Below are positions 11,989 to 23,000 of a DNA stretch of 64,000 bases, piece by piece. Made by a program: the position numbers and the translations under genes. The notes below the pieces were generated by a model. That model was not told where the DNA came from. It ran no database searches and was given only the letters and a program-made list of their open reading frames with translations. Each line of letters opens with the position of its first letter. Position 1 is the first letter of the stretch. Origin of the DNA: Nicotiana tabacum (Eukaryota; Streptophyta; Magnoliopsida; Solanales; Solanaceae); assembly GCF_000715075.1 (NCBI RefSeq), contig NC_134089.1:66260697-66324696 (forward strand). The letters run 5' to 3'.

Positions 11989-12190
11989 GTAGCTTGGCAA
12001 TTAGCTTGACTTGTTTTAATAGACATTGTAGGAATTGAAGATATTTTCAGTATTTTGTTTTAAAGACGCATTTTGTTTCGAAATAATTGCTCGAGCCATT
12101 GAGCTGTACCTGTTTTCGATATTTTCAATTTTGATTAATGCATTTCTATTTATTATTCATTATTATCTTTCACATTTTTCTTCTACATCG
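11989..12190 (+). other. Putative intron between protease spacer and RT, Ogre-1
   Basis: About 202 bp with donor GTAGCTTGG, rich in T towards its 3' end. The expected acceptor reads ACATCG where Ogre-3 has TTATACAG, so it has probably decayed. The upstream exon ends in phase 2 and the RT frame (ATT ATT ACT) starts in the matching phase. Splicing here would fuse Gag-Pro to RT, as known for Ogre elements. Confidence 0.5.
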
Positions 12191-13840
12191 TCATTATTAC
12201 TTTTCCCGATGAACCGATAACTCTGACATGTAATGAGACAACGCAATATAAGGATAGTGACTTAGAAGAAGAGGATGAAATAGCTGAGGAAGTTGTTAGA
12301 GAAGTTGAGAATTTTGAGAACAAACCTACGTCCAACCTGGACGAAATCGAAGCAATCAATTTGGGAGATTCCGAAACCGTCAAAGAGACACGCATAAGCA
12401 TTCATTTATCACTGTTAGAGAATAAAGAATACACTCGTTTTTTGAAAGAATATGAGGATATTTTTGCATGGTCATATGATGACATGACCGGTTTGAGCAC
12501 ATCCATAGTGGCTCATAAGTTGTCCACCAAACCAATGTGTGCGCCGGTGAAGCAGAAACTCAAAAAATTCAAACCAGATATGAGCTTAAAAATAAAAAAG
12601 GAGGTCACTAAGCAGATCAAAGCCAAGTTCCTCAGGGTAGTTGAGTACCCAACTTGGTTAGCCAATATTGTACCGGTTCCGAAGAAAGATGGGAAAGTCA
12701 CGGTATGTGTTGACTATCGGGATTTAAACAGAGCAAGTCCCAAGGACGATTTCCCACTGCCAAATATACACATCCTGATCGACAATTGCACCAAGCATGA
12801 ACTAAAATCCTTTGTAGATTGCTTCGCGGGTTATCACTAGATCTGAATGGACAAAGAAGACGTAGATAAAACAACTTTTATTACACCGTGGGGAGTGTAC
12901 GGCTACAATATGATTCCATTCAGTATAAAGAATGCTTGGGCTACCTACATGAGAGCCATGGCGACCATCTTCCATGATATGATACACAAGGAAATAGAGG
13001 TGTATCTTGACGACGTCATCATCAAATCCAAGAGGGCCGCAGATCACAGAGCAGACTTGAGAAAGTTCTTTCATAGGCTAAGGAGGTACAATATAAAACT
13101 GAACCTCGCAATATGAGCATTCAGGGTTCCCATAGGAAAGATATTAGGATTCATCGTCAACCGCCAAGGAATCGAGTTGGACCCGTCCAAAGCTAAGGCT
13201 ATCCAAGAATTACCACCACCAAAGAGCAAAAAGGAAGTGATGAGCTTCCTAGGACACCTCAACCATATCAATCGCTTCATAGCACAGTCCACTGTGAACC
13301 CATCTTCAAAATGTTGAGGAAAGATCCTGAAACCAGTTAGACTGAGGATTGTCAGAAGGCTTTGGACAAAATCAAGGAATACTTGTCTACATCGCCAGTC
13401 CTAGTCCTACCAGAACCTGTGAGACCTTTGCTACTCTATCTATCCGTATTAGATGGAGCTTTCAGATGTGTTTTGGGGCAACATGATGAGACAAGAAGAA
13501 AGGAGCAAGCCATATACTACTTGAGTAAGAAGTTCACACCTTATGAAACATGATACTCTCTGCTGGAACGCACTTGATGTGCTTTGACCTGGACGGATCA
13601 GAAATTAAGGCATTACTTCTGTGCCTATACCACATACCTCATATCCAGGATCGACCCTCTGAAGTACATCTTTCAGAAGCCCATACCAACCAGGAAGTTA
13701 GCCAAATGGCAGATATTGTTCAGTGAGTTCGATATCACCTATGTAACTCAGAAGGCGGTCAAAGGACAAGTATTAGCAGACCATCTTGCTGAAAATCCCA
13801 TAGGAGGAGAATATGAACCATTAAAAAGGTATTTTTCCTA
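12191..13840 (+). pseudogene. Ogre-1 reverse transcriptase and first RNase H, broken
   Basis: RT copies the element RNA and RNase H degrades the template. An acidic N-terminal lead (EEEDEIAEEVVREVENFEN, about 12260-12320) precedes RT. RT motifs in order: FLKEYEDIFAWSYDDMTGL (about 12432-12495), PVKQKLKKFKPDMS, VPVPKKDGKVTVCVDYRDLN (about 12670-12730), FVDCFAGYH (about 12810-12837, then TAG at 12838) and the catalytic YLDD at 13003-13014. A TGA at 13115-13117 and a frameshift near 13290-13315 break the thumb. RNase H follows (YLSVLDGAFRCVLGQHDE at about 13438-13490, TYLISRIDPLKYIFQKP at about 13630-13685), with further TGAs near 13551 and 13575. It ends in DHLAENPIGGEYEPLKRYF, close to the start of the second RNase H. 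Confidence 0.87.
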
Positions 13841-14270
13841 ATAAAGAAGTATCATTTGTAGGAGAGGACATTGCTGAAGCCTACGACGGTTGGAGAATGC
13901 TCTTCGATGGGGATGCAAAATTCAAAGGAGTGGGAATTGGAGCAATTTTCATATCGGAAATAGGTCAACATTTCTCGGTATCCGCAAAGCTTAGGTTTCC
14001 GTGCACCAAAAATATGGCAGAATATGAGGCTTGCATCATGAGGCTCAATTTGGCCATCAATATGAATATACAAGAGTTGCTGGTAATTGGCGATTCAGAT
14101 CTTCTGGTACATCAGGTGCAAGAAGAATGGGCTACGAAGAACACCAAGATACTACCATACGTGTATCATGTGCAGGAATTGATAAAGAGATTCACAAAGA
14201 TAGAATTCAAACATGTGCCCAGAATCAAATGAGTTCGCAGACGCATTGGCCACCTTGTCATCAATGATAC
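13841..14270 (+). pseudogene. Ogre-1 second (archaeal-like) RNase H domain
   Basis: The Tat/Ogre lineage carries an additional RNase H acquired beside the original one. Seen here: LFDGDAKFKGVGIGA (Asp, about 13900), NMAEYEACIMRL (Glu, about 14013-14050), GDSDLLVHQVQEEW (Asp, about 14090-14130), and RFTKIEFKHVPRIK before a TGA at 14230-14232. The catalytic Asp-Glu-Asp set looks intact. A frame slip after 14220 moves the next motif (FADALATLSSMIQHP) into another frame. Confidence 0.82.
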
Positions 14271-15604
14271 AACATCCAGATAAGAATTTCATCGATCCCA
14301 TCTCGGTGAGGATCCATAATAAATCAACTTACTGTGCTCATGTTGAAGAAGAAACAGATGGAAAATCTTGGTTCCATGACATCAAAGTATAGCTGGCGAA
14401 AGGAGAATATCCAGAACAGGCAAACCATACTCAAAAATGCACACTGCGGAGGTTTTCTAAAGCGGAGGGACCCTGTATAGAAGAACTCCTGATTTGGGGT
14501 TGTTAAGGTGTGTTCACGCAAAGGAGGCTTCCAGATAGCTTGAGGAGATACATGCCGGAACTTGCGGACCACATATGAATGGTTTTGTTCTAGCCAAAAA
14601 GATACTTAGAGCTGTGTATTTTTGGATGACCATGGAAACGGATTGCATCAGGTAGGTCCAGAAATGTCACCAATGCCAAATACATGCAGACATAATAAAG
14701 GTACCACCAAACGAGCTCAATGCAACAAGTACACCTTGGTCTTTTTGCTGCTTGGGGAATGGATGTCATCGATCTGATCGAGCCCACCGCTTCCAACGGA
14801 TACTGGTTCATTGTAGTGGCTATCAACTATTTCACAAAATGGATAGAGGCTGCATCTTACAAAGTTGTAACCAAGAAAGTCGTCACAGATTTTGTCAAGG
14901 ATCATATTGTTTGCCGATTCGGGGTTCCCGTGTCCATTATCACTCATAACGCCGCCAATATCAATAGTGACCTGATGAAAGCCATGTGTGAAACCTTCAA
15001 AATCAAGCACAAAAACTCTACAACATACATTCCTCAAATGAATGCAGCTATGGAAGCTGCCAACAAGAACATCAAGAAAATACTAAGAAAGATGGTAGAA
15101 AATCACAAACAATGGCACGATAAGTTACCCTTTCCCCTATTGGGATACTGCACTACGGTTCGCACATCAACCAGGGCAACTCCCTATTTACTTGTTTATG
15201 GTACCGAAGCTGTCATTCCAGCTGAGGTAGAAATTCCTTCTTTAAGGATCATACAAGAAGCCAAACTCAGCGATATAGAATGGATAAGGAGCCGTTATGA
15301 GAAACTAGCCCTCATAGATGGAAAAAGAATGAACGTAGTATGTCACGGTTAGCTTTATTAGAATAGAATGTCTAGAGCTTTCAACAAAAGGGTTAGATTG
15401 AGACAATTCGCACTGGGGCAGCTGGTGTTGAAGCGGATCTTCCCACACCAGGATGAAGCCAAAGGGAAATTCTCACCCAACTGGAAAGGTCCTTACATGG
15501 TTCATCGGGTGCTAACAGGAGGAGCACTCATACTCGCAGAAATGGACGGAGAAGTTTGGCCAAAACCCATCAATTCGGATGCTGTTAAGAGATACTATGC
15601 TTAG
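14271..15604 (+). pseudogene. Ogre-1 integrase, catalytically damaged
   Basis: Would insert the cDNA into host DNA. The zinc-binding region spans about 14460-14700 (IHAGTCGPHMNGFVLAKKILRA, then CHQCQ), with stops at about 14391, 14536 and 14655. The core is 14720-15352. The first catalytic Asp is replaced: VVAINYFTKW where the Ogre-2 copy has IDYFTKW. The second is also replaced: IITHNAAN for Ogre-2 IITDNASN. The Glu remains in AAMEAANKNI. The C-terminal part is 15368-15604 (MSRAFNKRVRLRQFALGQLVLKRIF to DAVKRYYA, then TAG). A TAG at 15351-15353 splits it from the core. With two of three catalytic acids lost, this copy could not integrate even if translated. Confidence 0.85.
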
Positions 15605-16329
15605 ATTGTTTGCATTCATTCATTTGATGTAACTGAACAACGTTTGACTCGATTCCCATTTAAGAGAGGATACATAGGAAGCCTTGTGGTTTTGGTCATA
15701 TCTTAATAAAATCATCATTTCCCCAGAACCAGAAACCGGAGAAGAATTTTGAGGAGGACCCTCAAAATTTCGGAACAAGTCTAGCCGATGCCATCATATG
15801 CCAGAAAGCCAGAAATCGGTTATGTAATTGGGGCAGAATTTGAGAAGGATTCTCAAAATTTTGGAGCAGATCCAACAAACTTCGTTGCACGCAGAACGGC
15901 CAAAGGATCAAACTGGGGCAGAATTTTGAGGAAGACCCTCAAAAATCTAATGCAAGGAAGCTGCAATGTCTCTAAAAGCGTTACAATCATTAATTCATCT
16001 AATTTACTTGATATTATATACCATTATGTTTCTAAAATAACTCTATTTCATCATATACGTGCATATTTTCCAAAAACTTTGTTTCGATGGCAGCCAGGTG
16101 TTACCTAGGACGACTCAAACAGGGCCTCCAGAGCAAAGCAAAGCAAGCAGACAAAGGCACAAACCAACCTCCCCCGGAAAACTCACAATTTTTCTTTGGA
16201 TGCAGGCATAGTGAACATAATAGAAGTATTCGAAAATATACACATATCAAAATTACTATCAATCAGGCCACCAGACACAAATATATCTCCTGCTAAGAAA
16301 TATTCCACTCCTATTTTCTACTTGATCAT
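15605..16329 (+). repeat. Ogre-1 3' non-coding region, part 1: repeated GAATTTTGAGG hairpins
   Basis: Non-coding stretch after integrase. It holds three copies of a hairpin about 90 bp apart (15744-15770, 15836-15861, 15921-15946). In the first, arms GAATTTTGAGG and CCTCAAAATT flank AGGAC. In the second, the stem base changes to GAGA/TCTC on both arms. A motif GGATACATAGGAAGCC lies at about 15668. Open frames at 15788-16108 and 16087-16296 are not supported as genes. Confidence 0.8.
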
Positions 16330-17255
16330 TGCATAAGGCGAAGCATTGCCTTCTTTTTTGCATTAGACTAAGCTCTGTCTCGATCCTTGCATGAGGCTAA
16401 GCCCTGCCTCTATATTTTCATAAGGCTAAGCACTGCCATCTCTTTGTATGAGATTAAGCTCTGTCACAATCCTTGCATAAGGCTAAGCCCTGCATCCATA
16501 TTTGCATAAGGCTAAGCACTGCCTTTTCTTTGCATGAGACTAAGCTCTGTCTCGATCCTTGCATGAGGCTAAGCCCTACCTCCATATTTGCATAAGGCTA
16601 AGCATTGCCTTCTCTTTGCATGAGACTAAGCTATATCTCGATCCTTGCATGAGGCTAAGCTCTGCCTCCATATTTGCACAAGGCTAAGCATTTCCTTCTC
16701 TTTGCATGAGTCTAAGCTCTGTCGTGATCCTTGCATGAGGCTAAGCCCTACCTCCGTATTTGATAAAGCTAAGCATTGCCTTCTTTTTGCATAAGACAAA
16801 GCCCTGTCTGAAATCTTGCATTAGGCTAAGCCCTGCCTCCCTATTTGCATAAGGCTAAGAAATGCCTTTTTTTTGCCATGAGAGTAAGCTTTGTCTCGAT
16901 CCTTGCACGAGGCTAAGCCCTGCCTCCCTATTTGCATAAGGCTAAGCACTGCCTTCTTTCTGCATGAGACTAAGCCATACCTCAAATCTTGCATGAGGCT
17001 AAGCCCTGCCTCCCTATTTGCATAAGGCTAAGCACTACCTTCTCTATGCATGAGACTAAGCCCTATCTCAAATCTTGCATGAGGCTAAGCCCTGCCTCTC
17101 TATTTGCATAAGGCTAAGCACTACCTTATCATGGGACTAAGCATTGTCTCCCCTTACATAAGTGTTGCTCTATTCTAAACTTTGCATTATATTCTTCTCT
17201 CAGGGCTAAGCTCTATCCCCAAACTCTGCACAAGGCTAAGCTTCACCTTGTTATT
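16330..17255 (+). repeat. Ogre-1 array of about 30 covarying short hairpins
   Basis: Tandem array of units of about 18 nt spaced by 8-14 nt, each a small inverted repeat with a near-constant loop TAAGCnCT. Stem classes alternate: AAGGC/GCCTT (for example 16335-16352), GAGGC/GCCTC (about 16393-16410) and GAGAC/GTCTC (about 16536-16553). Near the end are GGGAC/GTCTC (about 17143) and CAAGG/CCTTG (about 17231-17250). Spacers are T-rich (CATATTTGCAT, TTCTCTTTGCAT, CGATCCTTGCAT). It is not CRISPR: the spacers are themselves repeated. Tandem repeats in the 3' non-coding region are typical of Ogre elements. Confidence 0.88.
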
Positions 17256-18044
17256 ACCTTTTGTATCATGTCTCTGCACTTCATGGGCTGATGTATAGCC
17301 AACTTGTCCAAAGGTGACATAGTCCGAAGGCATCAAACTCGAAGCCTGAAGACACCATGTCATGGCCTGAGGATCTCTCAATACTGCACATCATTATTCA
17401 AAGGCGTCATGGTTCAGAGGCACTATTTTCATGTCCCAAGAACATCATTCCATGGCCTACGAATCTCTTATCTCATGATTCATGACCTGGGACGTCATGG
17501 TCTAAGGACGTCATCTTCACTGTCCAAAGACAACCTTTCATGGTCCAAAGGGAATTTGCATCATGTTTAACCTCTCGCAATAATCTATATACTCGCATGC
17601 ATCGTGTTTTAAGTTTTGCAGGTAACTTAGGAAGTAACCGTTCTTCAAACAAGAGAAACCTTCACTCCGGTTTCCGCTCGTACCACTTATACTCTGCTAT
17701 TTAACCGACTCCGATCAATTACCCGCCTTTACTTTGTGACCGTTCAAATATCTGCCCTATGATACATCCGTTACAATTCAGATTCGCCTCCATAACTCCG
17801 CGCAAACCCATCTGATACCACCCTTCACAAAAGAACCTTTTCCGAAACATACTACCATTCCTAGAACAATTCCACCAGTTTCATTCATCGGTGAATCCAA
17901 AACTACACATGGCCTGATTCCTGTAAAATCAGGGATATGTAGGCAGCTCAGAGACTAGGATGTGGCCTATATTTTTCAAAACGCCTCCTATTCAGTCAAA
18001 ATCGGTCATCACTTCTTTACCCGGCAACTCTTTCATCATTCCCT
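17256..18044 (+). repeat. Ogre-1 3' non-coding region, part 3: CATGGCC(T/C)GA repeats and pre-PPT block
   Basis: 17290-17575 holds about seven loose repeats built on GTCATGG(C/T)C(T/C)(G/A)(A/C)G(G/A) followed by CATC or ACGTCAT. The same module is in Ogre-2 (38100-38360) and Ogre-3 (61590-61850). From 17576 to 18044 the sequence is unique but conserved between the three copies, including AGGGATATGTAGGCAGCTC at about 17931-17949. No coding signal. Confidence 0.7.
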
Positions 18045-18060
18045 GGTAAAGAAGGGTAAC
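18045..18060 (+). other. Polypurine tract of Ogre-1
   Basis: GGTAAAGAAGGGTAAC lies directly before the LTR start TGTTGATATCC. Ogre-2 and Ogre-3 have GGGTAAAGAGGGGCAGC and GGGTTAAGAGGGGCAGC at the same place, so this copy has lost G residues. It marks the plus-strand primer. Confidence 0.8.
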
Positions 18061-18607
18061 TGTTGATATCCAATTTTTTCCTCATATATTTTTATTTTGC
18101 AAAAATTGTGCACATGCATTTACAAACATGCACAAGCTTCTCTATAATTTTAAAGGCTATCAACCAATTTATTTCTGCATTTTTACTATACAAATGTCCA
18201 ATAATTATCCCTCATGTTATATTTTTATGATGATTTAATCATCCAAATTCATCATTTATGCCGAAATAGCGCTTAAATATTTTAATTGTATTTTTTATAA
18301 TTACATTTTCATTTTTCAAACTAGAATTGCACATTTTTTTAATAATAGCTCATACATATGCATAATTACATTATCTATACAGAAAATGACCTTTTATAAT
18401 TTTATATTATTAAGTAAATATTTTAAATCATTTTCATGCACAAATCACATTTTTATCATTTATAAATTATTTTATTAAATTAATCGGGTATTTACCGTAT
18501 AGCCTCTTTTTAATTTTCGGACCTTAGCCCAACTTTCTACCCCAACCCAATTAAATCATACCCATGACCCAATTTCATAACCCGACCCATCCCAAAATTT
18601 AATCCTG

Positions 18608-18635
18608 GACATTGATCTTAGAAGATCAACGGTCC
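18608..18635 (+). repeat. U3 inverted repeat, Ogre-1 LTR
   Basis: TTGATCTT and AAGATCAA arms around TAG, inside an outer GGAC/GGTCC frame. It sits about 550 bp into the LTR, where all Ogre LTRs here carry a GTTGATC/GATCAAC palindrome. It could be a protein-binding site in U3; the role is inferred only. Confidence 0.65.
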
Positions 18636-19712
18636 ATGTTCAATTTTCCTTTTTTAACTTAACCAAACGACCATTACCCTAATGATTTCTTCCGCCCCGC
18701 CGCCCTTGAATCCCTCTTCCTCCTCTCTTCTCTCTCAAACACTCCCCTAATCCTAGCCCACCATCATCGGAAACCCTTCAATCCATGGGGTTTCCCTTTG
18801 ATTTTAGGCCCCATCCGGCCTCCTATCTCTATTGGTTGTTCGATTTCTTTGTTGTTTGATGGAATCTCCAGGAGATTTGAACAAGACTCAGTCCAAACCT
18901 TTCATTTTCTCGATGAACCTGCCTGTGTTCATCTCTATGTTTGTGAGTACTGTTATCTTCATGTTTATGTCTCAAACCTCTGGTTCCAAACCGGGTTTTT
19001 TTCTCACCTCTGTCATTTTTTTTAAAAACCCTATTCACTTTCTACTCGAGTCTGTTCAGATCTCTATAGATCTGAGATGATTTTGAGTTTATTTGATATT
19101 TCTCTTTAAAAAAATTTTGTTTTTCTTGTTATTAACTGATTTTAGATTTTCCCTAAAACTAGGGTTTCATATCTTTACGTTTCTGCAAAAGTTCTAATTT
19201 TTTCGAATGTTTAACTTGGTTCACTTTACTTGTTCGACTGATTTTCATATCTATGTTCTAATCCCTATGGTTTCTAATCATTTCACTATTTGTTCTAATA
19301 TTTGCACGTTATTCTTTGGCCCTGTCAATTAATAGAGATTAACTGATTTTATTTGCCTAATTAGGGTTCGAAATTATATTTTCTATTGAAATTGGCATTT
19401 CTCTGTGATTTTACTTATTTGTCCTTAATTGTGACTTATAATTGGTACTACTTGCCTTAATTAGGTTATTAACCTGATTTATGGGATTTGATTGCTTTAA
19501 TCGACCCCTAGATGGTCTCTGATTTATTGGTTTACCTTATTAAACCTCTAACTTGGTTGTTAATAAATTCTCCCTAATTTAAGGGGCCTTTCCCCTGAAC
19601 CTGTTGTTTTAATTGATTGGGTCTAGCCCTAATTGACTAGTTAATTTGATTTGCATACCTTATTTATGAACTCTTAACTTTCTTTGCCTTATTTATTTTA
19701 CTTTGTTGAATG

Positions 19713-19721
19713 CTATATAAA
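19713..19721 (+). promoter_or_regulatory. TATA box of the Ogre-1 LTR promoter
   Basis: CTATATAAA, followed after a short C/T-rich stretch by CACACGAACACAC. Ogre-2 LTRs have CTATATATA and TGTATATAC in the same context, ahead of ACACACGAACTAAG. Transcription would start about 30 bp downstream. Confidence 0.65.
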
Positions 19722-20046
19722 CCTCCCCATTCTGATTTTCTAGAACACACGAACACACATGGAAAGATACAAAAACACCTACACACATAAACTCTTACTC
19801 ATACTCACACACTCTTAACTGTAGTTCTTTCTGTTACTTCTGTTTGATCCATGGCACTTGTTTACCTGTTTCTCAACTAGCATGCCCCAATTCCTGTCCT
19901 GCTTTTATGTGTTGATAATTTGCCTTACATGTTCCTGATCAATTCATGGTTTCTGCGTACTTCTTTCAAGAATAATGTGCTTTAGATTCCTGCTATCTTT
20001 TCTGTGTGGCTATCTGATTAGCCATTTGACTTCAGCATGTTTCTCT

Positions 20047-23000
20047 CTACTAAATACATATATATATGATTCCGCCTAGTAATAGTTAATAGACTAAGTC
20101 AACTCCAACAATGTAAAACCTTGTTTGACTCAAATGTGACTCTGTTATGTCTATGATTCCAGTGTCCTGTTTTGTTGTGATTGTTTAACTACTTGTAACT
20201 ATATCTATGTCAATCTACTAAAATATGGTTCAGTTCTACTGATTTCTTTCTGAAACTATCCTCTACCCTTATACAGTATTCTCAAACTTCTACTCTTATA
20301 TATCTAGGGTCCTACCACCCCTAGTGTGAGCACTGCCTAGGGTCCATAAGACTCCTCTGAACTCTGATACACTAGGGCTGGCCTTCCAAACTCTTTACAA
20401 AAATGTTTCTTTGAAAAGGTTCTGGTGTGAGCATTGCCCGGGGTCCCTGGGGCCCTTGGGAACTTTGACACACCAGAAGCCCATTTTGTGTATTGTGGAC
20501 TGCATGTGGACATCAGACTAGCTTGAAGGTCTGGCTTCCAGGTTGACATTGGGCCTGCTAAGGCTCCCTATAGTATAATAATTTTTTTCATCTTTGTGTA
20601 ATTTATTCATATTGGTCTATAATAATAATCCTTGAAAAAAATAGGTATGGGGTTATTAGTAAAAGCTGGGGGGGGGGGTTATTATATATCTTTGCTTGAA
20701 ACTCGGGTAGAAATCCTGCCTATAGGATTATTGATGATTATGTGAGCGTTATAACTGTTTAGAGATCATGTCTATAGGGCTTTCTAATTGTTTTGTTTTG
20801 TACTTCACTTGTATGCTTGAAATTCTGTTCATAGATTCTTTGCATTAGAAATCATGTCCACAGGATCCATGCACATTTTATGCATTAGTAACAAAATTAA
20901 TAGGATCTTGTCTGTTTGAATAACAATTTTCCTCGCATCTGTTGATATCCAATTTTTCCCTATAATACTTTTTAAGTGCATATATGACCTCAAAGCTATG
21001 CATTAACCTCAATCGATATTTTTCCATAGTTTTTACATTTTAAAATTAATTTATTCCAGTATTTTATTTATATAAATAATTAAAAAATTGTATCACAAAT
21101 GGCTTTGTAGAATTTCATGATTTAATTTTTCTATTTATAGTCATATTAAGTTCAAATTATTTTACAACTAGCCAGATTTATACTTTTGGTTACAATTGCA
21201 ATAGCTTTGCAATTATATCCCATGTATGCATTATCACGTTATTTTAACAAAAAATAGTTTATTGTATTTTTTAAATATAGAGTAATTGTTTTAAAACATT
21301 TCTATGCAATAGCTCTTCTAAATACATGTCTATATGATTCCGCCTAGTAACAGTTAATAGACTAAGTCAGCTCCGACAATGTAAAACCTTGTTTGTCTCA
21401 TATGTGACTCTGTTATGTCTATGATTCCAGTGTCCTGTTTTGTTGTGTTTGTTTAACTACTTGTAACTATATCTAAGTCAATCTACTGAAATATGGTTCA
21501 GTTCTACTGATTTCTTTCTGAAACCGTCCCCTACCCTTATACAGTATTCTCAAACTTCTACTCTTAGATATCTAGGTTCCTACCACCCCTAGTGTGAGCA
21601 CTGCCTAGGGTCCATGAGACTCCTCTGAACTTTGACACACTAGGGCTGGCCTTCCAAACTCTTTACAAAACTGTTTATTTGAAAAGGTTCTGGTGTGAGC
21701 ATTGCTCAGGGTCCCTGGGCCCTTGGGAACTTTGACACACCAGAAGCCCATTTTGTGTATTGTGGACTACCTGTGGACATCAGACTAGCTTGAAGGCCTG
21801 ACTTCCAGGTTGACATTGGGCCTGCTAAGGCTCCCTATAGTATAATAGTTTTTTTCTCATTGTGTAATTTATTCGTATTGGTCTATAATAATAATCCTTG
21901 TAAAAAATAGGTATGGGGTTATTAGTAAAAGCAGGGGGGGGTTATTATATATCTTTGGTTGAAACTCGGGTAGAAATCCTGCCTATAGGGTTATTGATGA
22001 TTATGTGAGCGTTATACCTGTTTAGAGATCATGTCTATAGGGCTTTCTAATTGTTTTGTTCTGTACTTCACTTGTATGCTAGACATTCTGTTCATAGATT
22101 CTTTGCATTACAAATCATGTCCACAGGATCCATGCACATTTTATGCATTAGTAACCAAATTAATAGGATCTTGTCTGTTTGAATAACAATTTTCCTCGCA
22201 TCTGTTGATATCCAATTTTCCCTATAATACTTTTTAAGTGCATATATACCCTCAAAGCTATGCATTAACCTCAATCGATATTTTTTCATAATTTTTACAT
22301 TTTAAAATTAATTTATTCCAGTATTTTATTTATATAAATAATTAAAAAATTGCATCACAAATGGCTTTAGAGAATTCCATGATTTAATTTTTCTATTTAT
22401 AGTCATATTAAGTTCAAATTATTTTACAACTGGCCAGATTTATACTTTTGGTTACAATTGCAATAGCTTTGCAATTATATCCCATGTATGCATTATCACA
22501 TTATTTTAACAAAAAATAGCTTATTGTATTTTCTAAATATAGAGTAATTGTTTTAAAACATTTCTATGCAATAGCTCTTCTAAATACATGTTTATATTAT
22601 TCCGCCTAGTAATAGTTAATAGACTAAGTCAGCTCCAACAATGTAAAACCTTGTTTGACTCAAATGTGACTCTGTTATGTCTATGATTCCAGTGTCCTGT
22701 TTTGTTGTGATTGTTTAACTACTTGTAACTATATCTATGTCAATCTACTAAAATATGGTTCAGTTCTACTGATTTCTTTCTGAAACTATCCTCTACCCTT
22801 ATACAGTATTCTCAAACTTCTACTCTTATATATCTAAGGTCCTACCACCCCCAATGTGAGCATTGCCTAGGGTCCATGAGACTCCTCTGAACTCTGACAC
22901 ACTAGGGCTGGCCTTCTAAACTCTTTACAAAATTGTTTCTTTGAAAAGGTTCTGGTGTGAGCATTGTCCGGGGTCCCTGGTGCCCTTGGGAACTTTGACA

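Larger units (their letters stand above)
18061..20939 (+). repeat. 3' LTR of Ogre-1, left part
   Basis: Starts TGTTGATATCCAATTTTTTCC. It includes an AT-rich first 450 bp, an inverted repeat around ACGGTCC (18608-18635), a TATA box near 19713, and a downstream region with two stem-loops and CCTATAGG words. It is cut at 20939 and continues at 43347. It differs clearly from the Ogre-2 LTR (23471-27957) in the first 1 kb, so it is a separate LTR subfamily. ORFs such as 18798-19025 are chance. Confidence 0.85.

Noticed and set aside
16330..17255. CRISPR-like array (short repeats at regular spacing)
   Set aside because: The spacers are themselves repeated, the units are imperfect hairpins of different stem classes, and the setting is a plant retroelement 3' region.
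20660..20685. Long G run (and similar runs at 21940 and 23190) as a G-quadruplex
   Set aside because: Each site has a single G tract only. Four tracts are needed for an intramolecular quadruplex.
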